From Oryzobacter faecalis (GTDB taxonomy: Bacteria; Actinomycetota; Actinomycetes; Actinomycetales; Dermatophilaceae): a DNA stretch of 64,000 bases. The stretch is from NCBI RefSeq assembly GCF_046764005.1, contig NZ_JBKOFW010000009.1, positions 47,937-111,936 on the forward strand, read 5' to 3'. Under the pieces are notes generated by a model that worked only from the letters and a program-made list of their open reading frames with translations, did no database searches and was not told the origin of the DNA. Of this stretch, positions 16,274 to 24,741 are shown piece by piece (within the stretch, counting starts at the first letter, position 1; each line of letters begins with the position of its first letter). The translations under genes were made by a program, and so were the position numbers.

Positions 16274-17293
16274 TCAGCCCCTGTCGTCGACCGTCACCAC
16301 CATGTCGTCGAACCGCGCCGCGGCGCCCTGGCCGAACAGCCGCTCCGACATCGGTACCGAGACACTCAGCTCCGGGGCGTCGGGGTGCTGGAAGGGGAAC
16401 GCGTCGAGCAGGCTGAACAGGCCGTGCCCGATCGCGAGGGAGTCCACCTGGTCGCCGAGCGCCTCGCCGGGCCCGATGGACGGGTAGATCCCGGTGTAGG
16501 CGACCCGCTGGACGTCGAGCGGGACCCCGACCTTCCCGACTCGAGCGACCCGCCGGCCGTCGAGGACGTAGTCGACGTAGGAGGATCCGGCGTCCCGGAA
16601 GAAGGTCATCGACACCCGGTGCGGCCCGGGCGTGATCGGCACCTCCTTGACGATCTGCGTGTACATCGTGTCGCGCGTCCCACCGTCCGGGGAGCCGGTG
16701 ACGGTGGCCGGGAGCCGCTCGATGAGCGCGAAGGCCGTGCTGCCGGAGACGAACCAGTCGAAGAGCTGGCCGGTCCGGAAGTCGATCATGTGCAGGGTCG
16801 CCCCGGCCTGCTGGCCCTCCAGCGCGAGCCCCTGCCACGGTTCGGACGTCGCGGCACAGTCCGGGTCGTCGGCGCAGCCGGGCGGTCCGTAGACCCCGTG
16901 GATGACGCGGCCGCCCGGCTCGGTGCCGACCGTGCGAGCGTCGATGGTCACGGAGAAGGTCACCGACCCCTTCTCGGGCACGGGGAACTGCTGGGTGCTC
17001 ACCGCGAGGTACTTGATGTGGTCGAAGACGCTGAAGTCGGCGCCGGTGCGGAACGGCAGCGCCGACACCGAGAACGTCGAGCCGTCGTGCACCCGGGTGT
17101 CCTCGACGGCCATCTCTCCGGGGCCGAAGGAGTTGACCCAGCGCGCGGAGTACTCGGAGGCGGAGCCGAACGAGTCGTAGACCGTCGTCGTCACCGTCCG
17201 CTTGCCGGCCTCCGCCGGAGCAGCGACGACGGCGCTCGCGGCCACGAGGACCAGGGCTGCGGTGCCGACGAACCTTCGGGATGCGGTGCGCAT
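16274..17293 (-). CDS. Secreted DUF6081-like protein
   Basis: The 339-residue protein has a clear Sec signal peptide (MRTASRRFVGTAALVLVAAS..., cleavage near APAEAG). The mature part is beta-rich with concanavalin-like features: YDSFGSASEYSARWVNSFG, VTFSVTIDARTVGTEPGG, HRVSMTFFRDAGSSYVDYVLDG. This matches the pattern of the actinobacterial DUF6081 family, whose function is unknown. ATG 17293 was chosen so that the Arg-rich n-region is first. It faces the L,D-transpeptidase convergently and is divergent from the VWA protein. Confidence 0.72.
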   Translation of the reverse strand: MRTASRRFVGTAALVLVAASAVVAAPAEAGKRTVTTTVYDSFGSASEYSARWVNSFGPGEMAVEDTRVHDGSTFSVSALPFRTGADFSVFDHIKYLAVSTQQFPVPEKGSVTFSVTIDARTVGTEPGGRVIHGVYGPPGCADDPDCAATSEPWQGLALEGQQAGATLHMIDFRTGQLFDWFVSGSTAFALIERLPATVTGSPDGGTRDTMYTQIVKEVPITPGPHRVSMTFFRDAGSSYVDYVLDGRRVARVGKVGVPLDVQRVAYTGIYPSIGPGEALGDQVDSLAIGHGLFSLLDAFPFQHPDAPELSVSVPMSERLFGQGAAARFDDMVVTVDDRG

Positions 17294-17485
17294 GGCGGGC
17301 CCTCCCTGCCCGACCAGCGGGCTCGACACGGGGACCCGTCAACTCTTCCCGGGGTGGCGGCGGACGACAATGGCCTGATCGAGGGGTCTGCGCGGCCGGC
17401 CGATGGCCCGACCTGACCACGGCCGAGGAGCGCCGTTCCGGGCAACTGCTGGTCCTGGGCGGCCGTCGTCGGCCAGACTCGGCCC

Positions 17486-19288
17486 GTGACCGCTGGAGCC
17501 ACCGGGCCCGCGAGCAGGGCGACCCGGGGGTCTGCAGGACGTCACCGGCAGGCGGGCCGGCGGCGTGCGAGGGCCCTCGTCATCCTGCCCGCGCTCGTCG
17601 TCGTGCTCGTGGGCATCCTCGTCGCCCTCCTCCTCACCCGCGGTGACGCGTCGGGGATCATCGCCACCGGCTGCTCGGGCGACGCCTCGCTGCGGATCAG
17701 CGCGTCCGGTCCGGTCGCGGCCGTGCTCGGTGACCTCGCCGACGACTTCGACGCCTGGGCCGAGGACGTCGAGGGCATCCCGTGCACGTCGACCGAGATC
17801 ACCTCGGCGTCGCCGCAGGAGTTCTCGACCGCGCTCGGCCGGGCCCTCGACGGCGACACCGAGGACGCCCCGACGACGTGGGTGCCCGACTCCTCGCTCT
17901 GGGCCACCGTGCTCGCCCGCGACCCGCGCCTCGCCAGGGCCCTGCCGCGCACCTACCCGGTCGTCGCCGCGAGCCCGGTGGTCTTCGCGGCGCCGCGGCC
18001 GATGGCCGAGGCGCTCGGCTGGCCCGACGAGCAGCCGAGCTGGGAGCGGCTCAGCGTCCTCGCCAACGACCCCCGGGGCTGGGCCGCCGCAGGGCACCCC
18101 GAGTGGGGGCGCCTCCGCCTCGAGTGGCCCAACGCCCTCACCTCGACCGCCGGGCTCGGCTCGACGGTCGCCGTCTACCGTGACCTCGCGACCGGGGTCG
18201 ACGCCACCGACGACCTGCGCCGGCGCCTCGTCACCGCGCACAACGCGGTCGGTGGCTCCACCGGAGACCTGTCCGTGGCCCTCGGGAGGCTTCGCGACGT
18301 CTCCGCCACCGACGCCGCGGCCCTCAAGGACCTGCCGCTCGTCCCCGCGACCGAGCAGGAGGTCGTCCGGTTCAACGCCGCGAAGCCCGCCGTCGAGGTG
18401 GCCGCCATCTACCCACCCGAGGGCTGGGTCGTCAGCGAGGTTCCGGTCCTCGGGCTGCGCGGCGACTGGGTCTCCGACGAGCAGCGCGCGGCCTCCGAGG
18501 CCTTCGCCGACTACGTCGTGCGCGGGACGGCCCAGAGGGCCCTCCAGCAGGCCGGCTGGCGTGCCGCGCGCCTCGGCGCGGTCGCCACCGCCGCGGCCGG
18601 CGTCGTCGCGACCGAGCCGCGGTACACCCCGGCCCAGCCGAGCCAGGACGTCATCGCCCGCACGCTGCAGAACTGGACCGCCCTGGACCGGCGCGGGTCG
18701 GTCCTCGTCGTCCTCGACACGTCCGGGTCGATGAAGGAGGAGGTCGGCACGACCGGGCAGAGCCGCCTCGACGTCGCGAAGTCGGCGGTGCTGTCCTCGC
18801 TGCCGTTCTTCGCCGACGAGGCGTCGGTGGGCCTGTGGACCTTCTCGCGCGCCGACCGCGGGCGCGACTGGGTCGAGGTCGTGCCGCTCGGCCGCCTCGA
18901 CCGCAAGGTCGGCGCCGGAACGGCCCGTGACGGCATCGCGACGGCCGTCCCGCGCATCGCGGCCGCCGGGGACACCGCCCTCCACGACACGACCCTCGCC
19001 GCGGTCGCCGCCGTCCGCGCGGGGTGGCAGCCCGGACCCAACACGGTCGTCCTCATCAGCGACGGCAAGAACGAGGACCCCGGCAGCCCGGACCTGCCGA
19101 CCACCCTCAAGCGGCTCGTCGACGACGCCGACCCGAGCCGTCCGGTCGAGGTCGTGACGATCGCCCTCGGCTCCTCGGCCGACGCACGTGCCCTGCGCAA
19201 CATCGCGACGACGACGAAGGGCGCGGCGTACACCGCCGACCAGCCGGAGGACCTCGAGTCGGTGTTCCTGGCCGCCCTCACCGGCTGA
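17486..19288 (+). CDS. Membrane-anchored solute-binding-like / von Willebrand A domain protein
   Basis: The 600-residue protein has an Arg-rich N-terminus, one membrane helix (about residues 31-52), a periplasmic-binding-protein-like region (about 65-380) and a C-terminal VWA domain (about 405-600). The VWA domain has an intact MIDAS: DTSGSM, a downstream Thr, and SDGKNEDPG. This substrate-binding plus VWA architecture is common in actinobacteria and has been likened to extracellular metal-dependent adhesion or sensing modules. The ligand is unknown. The GTG start has no strong ribosome-binding site. It ends six bases before the convergent oxidoreductase gene. Confidence 0.85.
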   Translation: MTAGATGPASRATRGSAGRHRQAGRRRARALVILPALVVVLVGILVALLLTRGDASGIIATGCSGDASLRISASGPVAAVLGDLADDFDAWAEDVEGIPCTSTEITSASPQEFSTALGRALDGDTEDAPTTWVPDSSLWATVLARDPRLARALPRTYPVVAASPVVFAAPRPMAEALGWPDEQPSWERLSVLANDPRGWAAAGHPEWGRLRLEWPNALTSTAGLGSTVAVYRDLATGVDATDDLRRRLVTAHNAVGGSTGDLSVALGRLRDVSATDAAALKDLPLVPATEQEVVRFNAAKPAVEVAAIYPPEGWVVSEVPVLGLRGDWVSDEQRAASEAFADYVVRGTAQRALQQAGWRAARLGAVATAAAGVVATEPRYTPAQPSQDVIARTLQNWTALDRRGSVLVVLDTSGSMKEEVGTTGQSRLDVAKSAVLSSLPFFADEASVGLWTFSRADRGRDWVEVVPLGRLDRKVGAGTARDGIATAVPRIAAAGDTALHDTTLAAVAAVRAGWQPGPNTVVLISDGKNEDPGSPDLPTTLKRLVDDADPSRPVEVVTIALGSSADARALRNIATTTKGAAYTADQPEDLESVFLAALTG

Positions 19289-19294
19289 GCGGGC

Positions 19295-20332
19295 TCACTC
19301 CCCGGGGTAGGTGACCCCGAGCTGGCGGCGGACCTCGTCCATGGTCGCCATGACCCGCCGCGTGGCGTCCCACGGCACGGACCACGTCTCCTGCCGACCC
19401 TCCGCGAGGGCACGAGCGACCTCGGCCACCTGGTGGCGGAACCCGTGCTCCGTGACCGTCGGCACCCACTCGTCGAGGACGGTGCCGTCCGGGGCCACGA
19501 GGTGCACCGACGCCCCGGACCCGTAGAAGCTGCCGCCGCCGGACAGCTCGAGCCGCGCCCGCGTGCCGACGACCGTCGCCGGGCACGCGGTGGCCGCGCC
19601 CATCGAGCACCAGAGGTGGGCGATGCCGCCACGGGGTCCGCGGGCGGTCACGGTCGTCGTGACGTCGACCCCGAGGTCGCTGAGCGTCCCGGAGGCGCGC
19701 ACGGCGTCCAGGCCCCCGAGCACGTGGTCCGCGAAGGCCACGGGGTAGACGCCGAGGTCGAGGAGGGCGCCGCCGGCGAGGTCGGGGGAGGAGAGCCGCT
19801 CGGGGCCGTCGGGCCAGAGCAGCTGGGCGTGCTCGGCCTCGACGAGGAGGACGTCGCCGAGCGTGCCGTCCTCGACCGTGCGGCGGACGACGTCGTAGGA
19901 GGGGAGGTAACGGCTCCACATCGCCTCGGCGGCGAGCAGCCCTTCGGCGTCGGCCGCCGCCAGCACCTCCTCGGCCTCGGCGAGGTTGCGCGTGAACGCC
20001 TTCTCGACGAGCACCGGCTTGCCGGCCGCGAGGGCGAGGAGGGCGTGGGCGTGGTGCTCGCTGTGCGGGCTCGCGACGTAGACCGCCTCGACCCCCTCGT
20101 CGGCGACGAGGTCCTCGTACGACCCGTACGACCGCTCGACGCCGTGGCGCCCGGCGAAGGCCGCGGCGCGCTCGGCCGAGCGCGAGCCGACGGCGACGAC
20201 CATCGAGCGGGTCCCGGCCCGGACGGCGCCGGCGAAGGTCGAGGCGATGCCGCCGGGGCCGAGGACGCCCCACCGCACGGGCGGAGCCTGCATCGGGTCC
20301 GGGACCTGGGGCGCGCTGAGGGTGGGGGCCAT
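19295..20332 (-). CDS. Gfo/Idh/MocA family NAD(P)-dependent oxidoreductase
   Basis: The 345-residue protein has an N-terminal Rossmann domain (VRWGVLGPGGIASTFAGAV), the conserved AVGSRSAERAAAFA and VYVASPHSEHHAHALLAL segments, and the family EKP-like motif as EKAFTRN. The C-terminal beta-sheet domain includes GGALLDLGVYPV. It probably oxidises a sugar, inositol or dihydrodiol; the substrate cannot be assigned. ATG 20332 is the longest start; an in-frame ATG at 20293 (MQAPPVRWG) lies closer to the fold and is an alternative. Confidence 0.87.
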   Translation of the reverse strand: MAPTLSAPQVPDPMQAPPVRWGVLGPGGIASTFAGAVRAGTRSMVVAVGSRSAERAAAFAGRHGVERSYGSYEDLVADEGVEAVYVASPHSEHHAHALLALAAGKPVLVEKAFTRNLAEAEEVLAAADAEGLLAAEAMWSRYLPSYDVVRRTVEDGTLGDVLLVEAEHAQLLWPDGPERLSSPDLAGGALLDLGVYPVAFADHVLGGLDAVRASGTLSDLGVDVTTTVTARGPRGGIAHLWCSMGAATACPATVVGTRARLELSGGGSFYGSGASVHLVAPDGTVLDEWVPTVTEHGFRHQVAEVARALAEGRQETWSVPWDATRRVMATMDEVRRQLGVTYPGE

Positions 20333-20479
20333 GGGTCGAGCCTAGGACCGATGCGGCCGGGGCCGCGTGGGTCGCGGCTCACCGGAAAATGGCCACGTCG
20401 GGGTCTGGTGGACTGCACAGCGAGCCCCTAGGCTCCCCGGCAGCCCGGAGGATCTCCGGCTCGTCAGAAGGGACACTCG

Positions 20480-22108
20480 ATGGACCGCTCAGCACAGTCA
20501 CCGCGAGGGAGGGCGACGGCGCTGACCGCGGTCGCCGGACTCGCCCTGTCCGCCCTGTCCGTCGGCGCCGCCATGGCGGCGCCCGCGGCGGCGAAGCCCC
20601 CCAGCGCCAAGGTGTGCGACACCCGCGCCAACGTCACCTACCAGAACCTGCTCGACTGCGTGACCCTCGCGGGCGTGCGCGAGCACCAGCAGGCCCTCCA
20701 GGCGATCGCCGACGCGAACGGTGGCAACCGCGCCGCGGGCACCGCCGGCTACGAGGCCAGTGTCGAGTACGTCGTCCAGACCCTCGAGGCCGCCGGCTGG
20801 GACGTCTCCATCGACGAGTTCCCCTACACCTACGTCGGGCCGTCCACCCTCCGGCAGCTCTCGCCCGTGACCGGTGACTACCCGACGGGGCCCTTCACCG
20901 GCACCGGGTACGGCGAGGTGACGGCCGGGGTGACCGCGGTCGACATCAACCTCGTGCCGCCCCGGGCGAGCACGAGCGGCTGCGAGGCGGCCGACTTCGC
21001 CGGGTTCCCCGCCGGCAACATCGCGCTCATCCAGCGCGGCACGTGCCCGTTCGCCGACAAGGCGATCAACGCCGAGGCCGCCGGCGCCTCCGCGGTCGTC
21101 ATCTTCAACCAGGGCAACTCGCCCGACCGTGAGGGCCTCATCATCGGCACCCTCGGTGGCAACGACATCGTCGACATCCCCGTGGTCGGTGGCAGCTTCG
21201 CGAACGGCGTCGCCCTGTCCCAGCCCGGCTCGACCGCGTACGTCAAGGTGCCGCAGCCGGAGTCGCGGCCGCAGAAGAACGTCCTCGCCGAGCTGCCGGG
21301 CGAGAACGACGACAACGTCGTCATGGCCGGAGCCCACCTCGACTCCGTCCCTGCCGGCCCCGGCATCAACGACAACGGCAGCGGCTCGGCGGCGCTGCTC
21401 GAGATCGCCCAGCAGATCAAGAAGCTCGAGCCGGTCAACACCATCCGCCTCGCCTGGTGGGGTGCCGAGGAGAGCGGCCTCATCGGGTCGCGCGAGTACG
21501 TCACGGAGCTGTCGGACGCCGAGAAGGAGCGCATCGCGCTCTACCTGAACTTCGACATGGTCGGCTCGCCGAACTACGTCTTCATGGTCTACGACGGCAA
21601 CCAGTCGAGCTGGCCGGCACCCGCCGGTATCCCGATCCCCGCCGGGTCGACGCAGATCGAGTCGCTCTTCGAGAGCCTCTACACGAAGATGGGCCAGCCG
21701 TACGACGACGCCCAGTTCAGCGGTCGCAGCGACTACCAGGCCTTCATCCTCGACGACATCCCGTCCGGCGGCCTGTTCACCGGGGCCGAGGTCGTCAAGA
21801 CGGCCCAGCAGGCCTCGATCTGGGGCGGCACCGCGGGTCAGCAGTACGACCCGTGCTACCACCTCGCCTGCGACACGTACGCCAACAACAGCAACGAGGC
21901 CCTCGAGGTCAACTCCGACGTCATCGCCGCGGCCGTCCTCACCTACGCCTACTCCACGGAGTCGGTCAACGGTGTCGTCGGCGAGCCGGTGCCCGGCGGC
22001 TGGGTGCTGCCCGCGCCCGCCGGTCCGCAGAAGACGGTCAACAACCCCGGTGGTGGCGGGCTCTCGCCCGACCACGACCACGACCACGAGCCGCACGACC
22101 TCGACTGA
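20480..22108 (+). CDS. Secreted M28 family aminopeptidase with PA domain
   Basis: The 542-residue protein has a Sec signal (residues 1-40, cleavage after MAAPAAA), a PA insert (about 150-265, with GNIALIQRGTCPFADKA) and the M28 zinc peptidase domain. Metal and catalytic residues are all visible: AGAHLDSV, GINDNGSG, WGAEESG, NFDMVGSPN and CYHLACDTY. It resembles Streptomyces-type aminopeptidases that release N-terminal residues from peptides. A ribosome-binding site (GAAGGGA) precedes the ATG. The C-terminus ends in an unusual His/Asp tail (SPDHDHDHEPHDLD) which might bind metal. Confidence 0.92.
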   Translation: MDRSAQSPRGRATALTAVAGLALSALSVGAAMAAPAAAKPPSAKVCDTRANVTYQNLLDCVTLAGVREHQQALQAIADANGGNRAAGTAGYEASVEYVVQTLEAAGWDVSIDEFPYTYVGPSTLRQLSPVTGDYPTGPFTGTGYGEVTAGVTAVDINLVPPRASTSGCEAADFAGFPAGNIALIQRGTCPFADKAINAEAAGASAVVIFNQGNSPDREGLIIGTLGGNDIVDIPVVGGSFANGVALSQPGSTAYVKVPQPESRPQKNVLAELPGENDDNVVMAGAHLDSVPAGPGINDNGSGSAALLEIAQQIKKLEPVNTIRLAWWGAEESGLIGSREYVTELSDAEKERIALYLNFDMVGSPNYVFMVYDGNQSSWPAPAGIPIPAGSTQIESLFESLYTKMGQPYDDAQFSGRSDYQAFILDDIPSGGLFTGAEVVKTAQQASIWGGTAGQQYDPCYHLACDTYANNSNEALEVNSDVIAAAVLTYAYSTESVNGVVGEPVPGGWVLPAPAGPQKTVNNPGGGGLSPDHDHDHEPHDLD

Positions 22109-22128
22109 GGTCGGCCGGCGGACGGTCC

Positions 22129-22159
22129 GGGGCGGGAGTGCCGATGGCGCTCCCGCCCC
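22129..22159. terminator. Bidirectional hairpin terminator
   Basis: The perfect 10-bp stem GGGGCGGGAG / CTCCCGCCCC (22129-22138 with 22150-22159) has an 11-base loop and lies between the convergent M28 peptidase and RIO kinase genes. There is no T-tract. The position and symmetry suit termination from both sides. Confidence 0.7.
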
Positions 22160-22188
22160 GCGGCGTGTCCGGGTCCTGCGCCGCCGGC

Positions 22189-23043
22189 TCAGAACCGGGT
22201 CGTCGCCTCGGCGACGAGGTCACCGACCAGCTCGCCGGCGTCGACGTCGAGGCCCCTGCGGTTGAACCAGGTGACCATCGTCGTCGCGTCGCGCTCCAGG
22301 AAGTCGAACCCCTGCGGGTTGCCGATGACGTCGACGACCTGCGGCCAGTCGATGAGCACGAGCCGCTCCTCGTGGACGAGCACGTTGTAGGGCGACAGGT
22401 CACCGTGGGTCCACCCGTGGTGGGCGAGGGTGAGCATCGCCGACCGCAGCTGCTCGAACAGCTCGGCGAGCAGCTCCGGCTCGGGCCGGGTCGACACGAG
22501 CCGCGGTGCCGCGACGGGGGTCGGGCCGTCCGTGGTCCCGACGAACTCCATGAGCATCTCGCTCGCGTCGAGCTGCACCGGGTAGGGGACGGGCAGCCCG
22601 AGCTCGTGGAGGCGACCGAGGGCGTCGAACTCCGCGGACGCCCACTGGCCGGCGATGACGAGCTTGCCGAAGTCGGTGCGCCGCGTCATCGCCCGCATCT
22701 CGCGGCTCTTGCGGACCCGGCGTCCCTCGAGGTAGCCGGCATCGCGGTGGAAGAGGCGGTGGTCGCCGCTGCGGTAGCGCTTGGCGGCCATGACCGTCAT
22801 CCGATCGGTGCCCGGGACCCAGCGTCGGACGACGTGGACGTCGGCCTCCTTGCCGGTCTTGAGCACGCCGAGGTCGGACTCGACGGCCCCGAGGTCGGTG
22901 ATGACCCAGTCGGGCCGGGGCCTCGGTCCGTGGGTCGCCCCGTCCCAGGAGGACCAGCGGTCCCCCTCGGGTGGGGCGTCAGGGGAGGTGTCGACGGAGA
23001 AGAGGGTCTGCTTCTGCGGCAGGTGGAAGGGCTGGTGTGCCAC
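22189..23043 (-). CDS. RIO1-like atypical serine/threonine protein kinase
   Basis: The 284-residue protein carries the RIO kinase pattern: a glycine-poor nucleotide loop (VLKTGKEADVHVVRR), the ATP-binding Lys in MAAKRYR, the catalytic loop WTHGDLSPYNVLV (Asp and Asn), and the metal-binding IDWPQVVDV in place of DFG. Bacterial RIO proteins exist but their targets are mostly unknown. It stands alone between the M28 peptidase and the P450 gene. Translation starts MAHQPFHLPQK at ATG 23043. Confidence 0.87.
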   Translation of the reverse strand: MAHQPFHLPQKQTLFSVDTSPDAPPEGDRWSSWDGATHGPRPRPDWVITDLGAVESDLGVLKTGKEADVHVVRRWVPGTDRMTVMAAKRYRSGDHRLFHRDAGYLEGRRVRKSREMRAMTRRTDFGKLVIAGQWASAEFDALGRLHELGLPVPYPVQLDASEMLMEFVGTTDGPTPVAAPRLVSTRPEPELLAELFEQLRSAMLTLAHHGWTHGDLSPYNVLVHEERLVLIDWPQVVDVIGNPQGFDFLERDATTMVTWFNRRGLDVDAGELVGDLVAEATTRF

Positions 23044-23074
23044 GGGTGTGCTCCAGGTCGGTGAAGGGGGTGGG

Positions 23075-23090
23075 GGGCTGCGGGCAGCCC
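23075..23090 (-). terminator. Weak candidate hairpin between the P450 and RIO kinase genes
   Basis: GGGCTGC / GCAGCCC form a 7-bp stem with a 2-base loop at 23075-23090. It lies about 120 bases after the P450 stop and 32 bases before the RIO kinase start on the minus strand. It could terminate the P450 transcript or form a leader hairpin of the kinase mRNA; nothing decides between them. Confidence 0.3.
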
Positions 23091-23207
23091 GGGACGGTCG
23101 TCGACATCACGGCCCTCCTTCATCGGTCCGGTCAGGTGGTGGCAGCGGCGGGTGCCGGTGCGGCTCGGGACAGCGTCGCCCACGGGCGGGCGGGCGCGCC
23201 ACCGGAT

Positions 23208-24608
23208 TTAGCCGGTCAGGCGCTCGACCCGGGCGAGGACCGGCTCGGTCGGGAACAGCGTGATGAGCGCGTCGACCGGGAGGTGGTCGGTGCCGGCCAC
23301 GGCGGTGACCCGGTGGTCGCGCAGCAGCAGCGCCAGCGCGAGGAGCGCCTCGACCATCGAGAAGTGCTGGCCGATGCAGGCGCGCGGTCCGCCGCCGAAC
23401 GGCATCCACGCGTACCGGTGGCGGTGGGCGGCCGCCTCGGCCTCGGGCGAGAAGCGCCCCGGGTCGAAGGTCAGCGGGTCGTCCCAGAAGTCCGGGTGCC
23501 GGTGGATGGTCCACGGGACGAGGACGACGGTCGTCCCCGCGCGCACCGGGTGGCCGAGGACCTCGTCGTCGCGCACGACCAGCCGGCTGACGAAAGGCGC
23601 CGACGGGTAGAGGCGCATCGTCTCCCGCAGCACCGCGGTCGTGAGGGGCAGCGACGCGGTGGCGGACGCCGTGGGCCGGTCGTGCCCGATGACGTCGCGG
23701 ATCTCGGCGCGCACGGCGTCCTGGACGGCGGGGTGCCGCCCGAGCAGGTGCAGCGCGAAGGTCAGGGCCGTGGACGTCGTCTCGTGGCCGGCGAGGAGGA
23801 AGACGAGCACCTGGTCGCGCACCTCCGTGTCGGAGAGGTGCTCGTCGCCGTCGCGGGCCGCGAGGAGGCGGCTCAGGAGGTCGGTGCCGTCGCCGGCTCC
23901 GTGGGTCGCAGTCCTGCGGCGCGCCGCGACCATCGCGTCGCAGACGCCGAACAGGTCGGCCTGCGCCGCGCGGCCGCGGCGCACCCGGGGCGTGGGCACC
24001 GACGTCGGCAGCCGGACCACGCCGACGCCGCGCCGGACGACGGTGTCGGACACGACGGGGAACGAGGACCGGACGTGCGGGATCACCGTGTCGGCCGACT
24101 CCCCGAACAGCGCGCGCACGACGACGCGCAACGCCAGCTCCTGCATCCAGCGGCCGAGGTCGACGACGCCCCCCACGTCCCCCCGGTCCGCGACGACCCG
24201 CTCGATCTCGTCGACCATGAGGGCCCCGTAGCCGTCGACGGCGACCTTCGTGAAGACCGGCTGGACGAAGCGCTTCTGCCGCGTCCAGTCGTCCCCCTCG
24301 GCCGTGAGCAGTCCGTGGCCGAGCCAGCGGCCGACCTCCTCGTAGACGGGGTCCTGCTTGGCGAAGGCCTGGAACGAGCTCCCGGACAGCACCCGGGCGG
24401 CCGCCTCCGGGTGGTGGAGCATCCAGATCTCCCGGTCCAGCCGCGGCGGCCCGAGGACGGTGCGGACGACGTCGCCGTGGGCGCGCCACATGCCCTCGGC
24501 GTAGCCGACCATGTTGCGGCGCATCTCGAGGACGGGGCGCAGCCGTCCGCCGACGACCGGCGGGAGGGTGCCGGCGGCGGGTCGTGGGCCGCGGGTGACG
24601 GAGGTCAC
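23208..24608 (-). CDS. Cytochrome P450
   Basis: The 466-residue haem monooxygenase has the I-helix oxygen-binding motif AGHETTST, the K-helix ETMRLYP (ExxR), the PERF-region equivalent DPGRFSPE and the haem loop FGGGPRACIGQHF with Cys411. The closeness to the fatty-acid or class E-like P450s (long N-terminus, RFVQPVF) suggests hydroxylation of a lipid-like substrate, but this is inference. No ferredoxin partner gene is nearby. The start is taken as the GTG at 24608 (VTSVTRGPRPAAG), since upstream in-frame sequence lacks typical coding character; it is not firmly fixed. Confidence 0.88.
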   Translation of the reverse strand: MTSVTRGPRPAAGTLPPVVGGRLRPVLEMRRNMVGYAEGMWRAHGDVVRTVLGPPRLDREIWMLHHPEAAARVLSGSSFQAFAKQDPVYEEVGRWLGHGLLTAEGDDWTRQKRFVQPVFTKVAVDGYGALMVDEIERVVADRGDVGGVVDLGRWMQELALRVVVRALFGESADTVIPHVRSSFPVVSDTVVRRGVGVVRLPTSVPTPRVRRGRAAQADLFGVCDAMVAARRRTATHGAGDGTDLLSRLLAARDGDEHLSDTEVRDQVLVFLLAGHETTSTALTFALHLLGRHPAVQDAVRAEIRDVIGHDRPTASATASLPLTTAVLRETMRLYPSAPFVSRLVVRDDEVLGHPVRAGTTVVLVPWTIHRHPDFWDDPLTFDPGRFSPEAEAAAHRHRYAWMPFGGGPRACIGQHFSMVEALLALALLLRDHRVTAVAGTDHLPVDALITLFPTEPVLARVERLTG

Positions 24609-24741
24609 CCGGCCATGATCGGTGCAGGCAGCGGACGCTGTCGAGGGGTGTGGGGACTCACATCGCCGCCCCGTTCTGCGCGTCGCGGGCCGGCGGCATA
24701 CTGCGACGAGCCAAGCACCCCACCGAAGGCGGCGATCGCGC

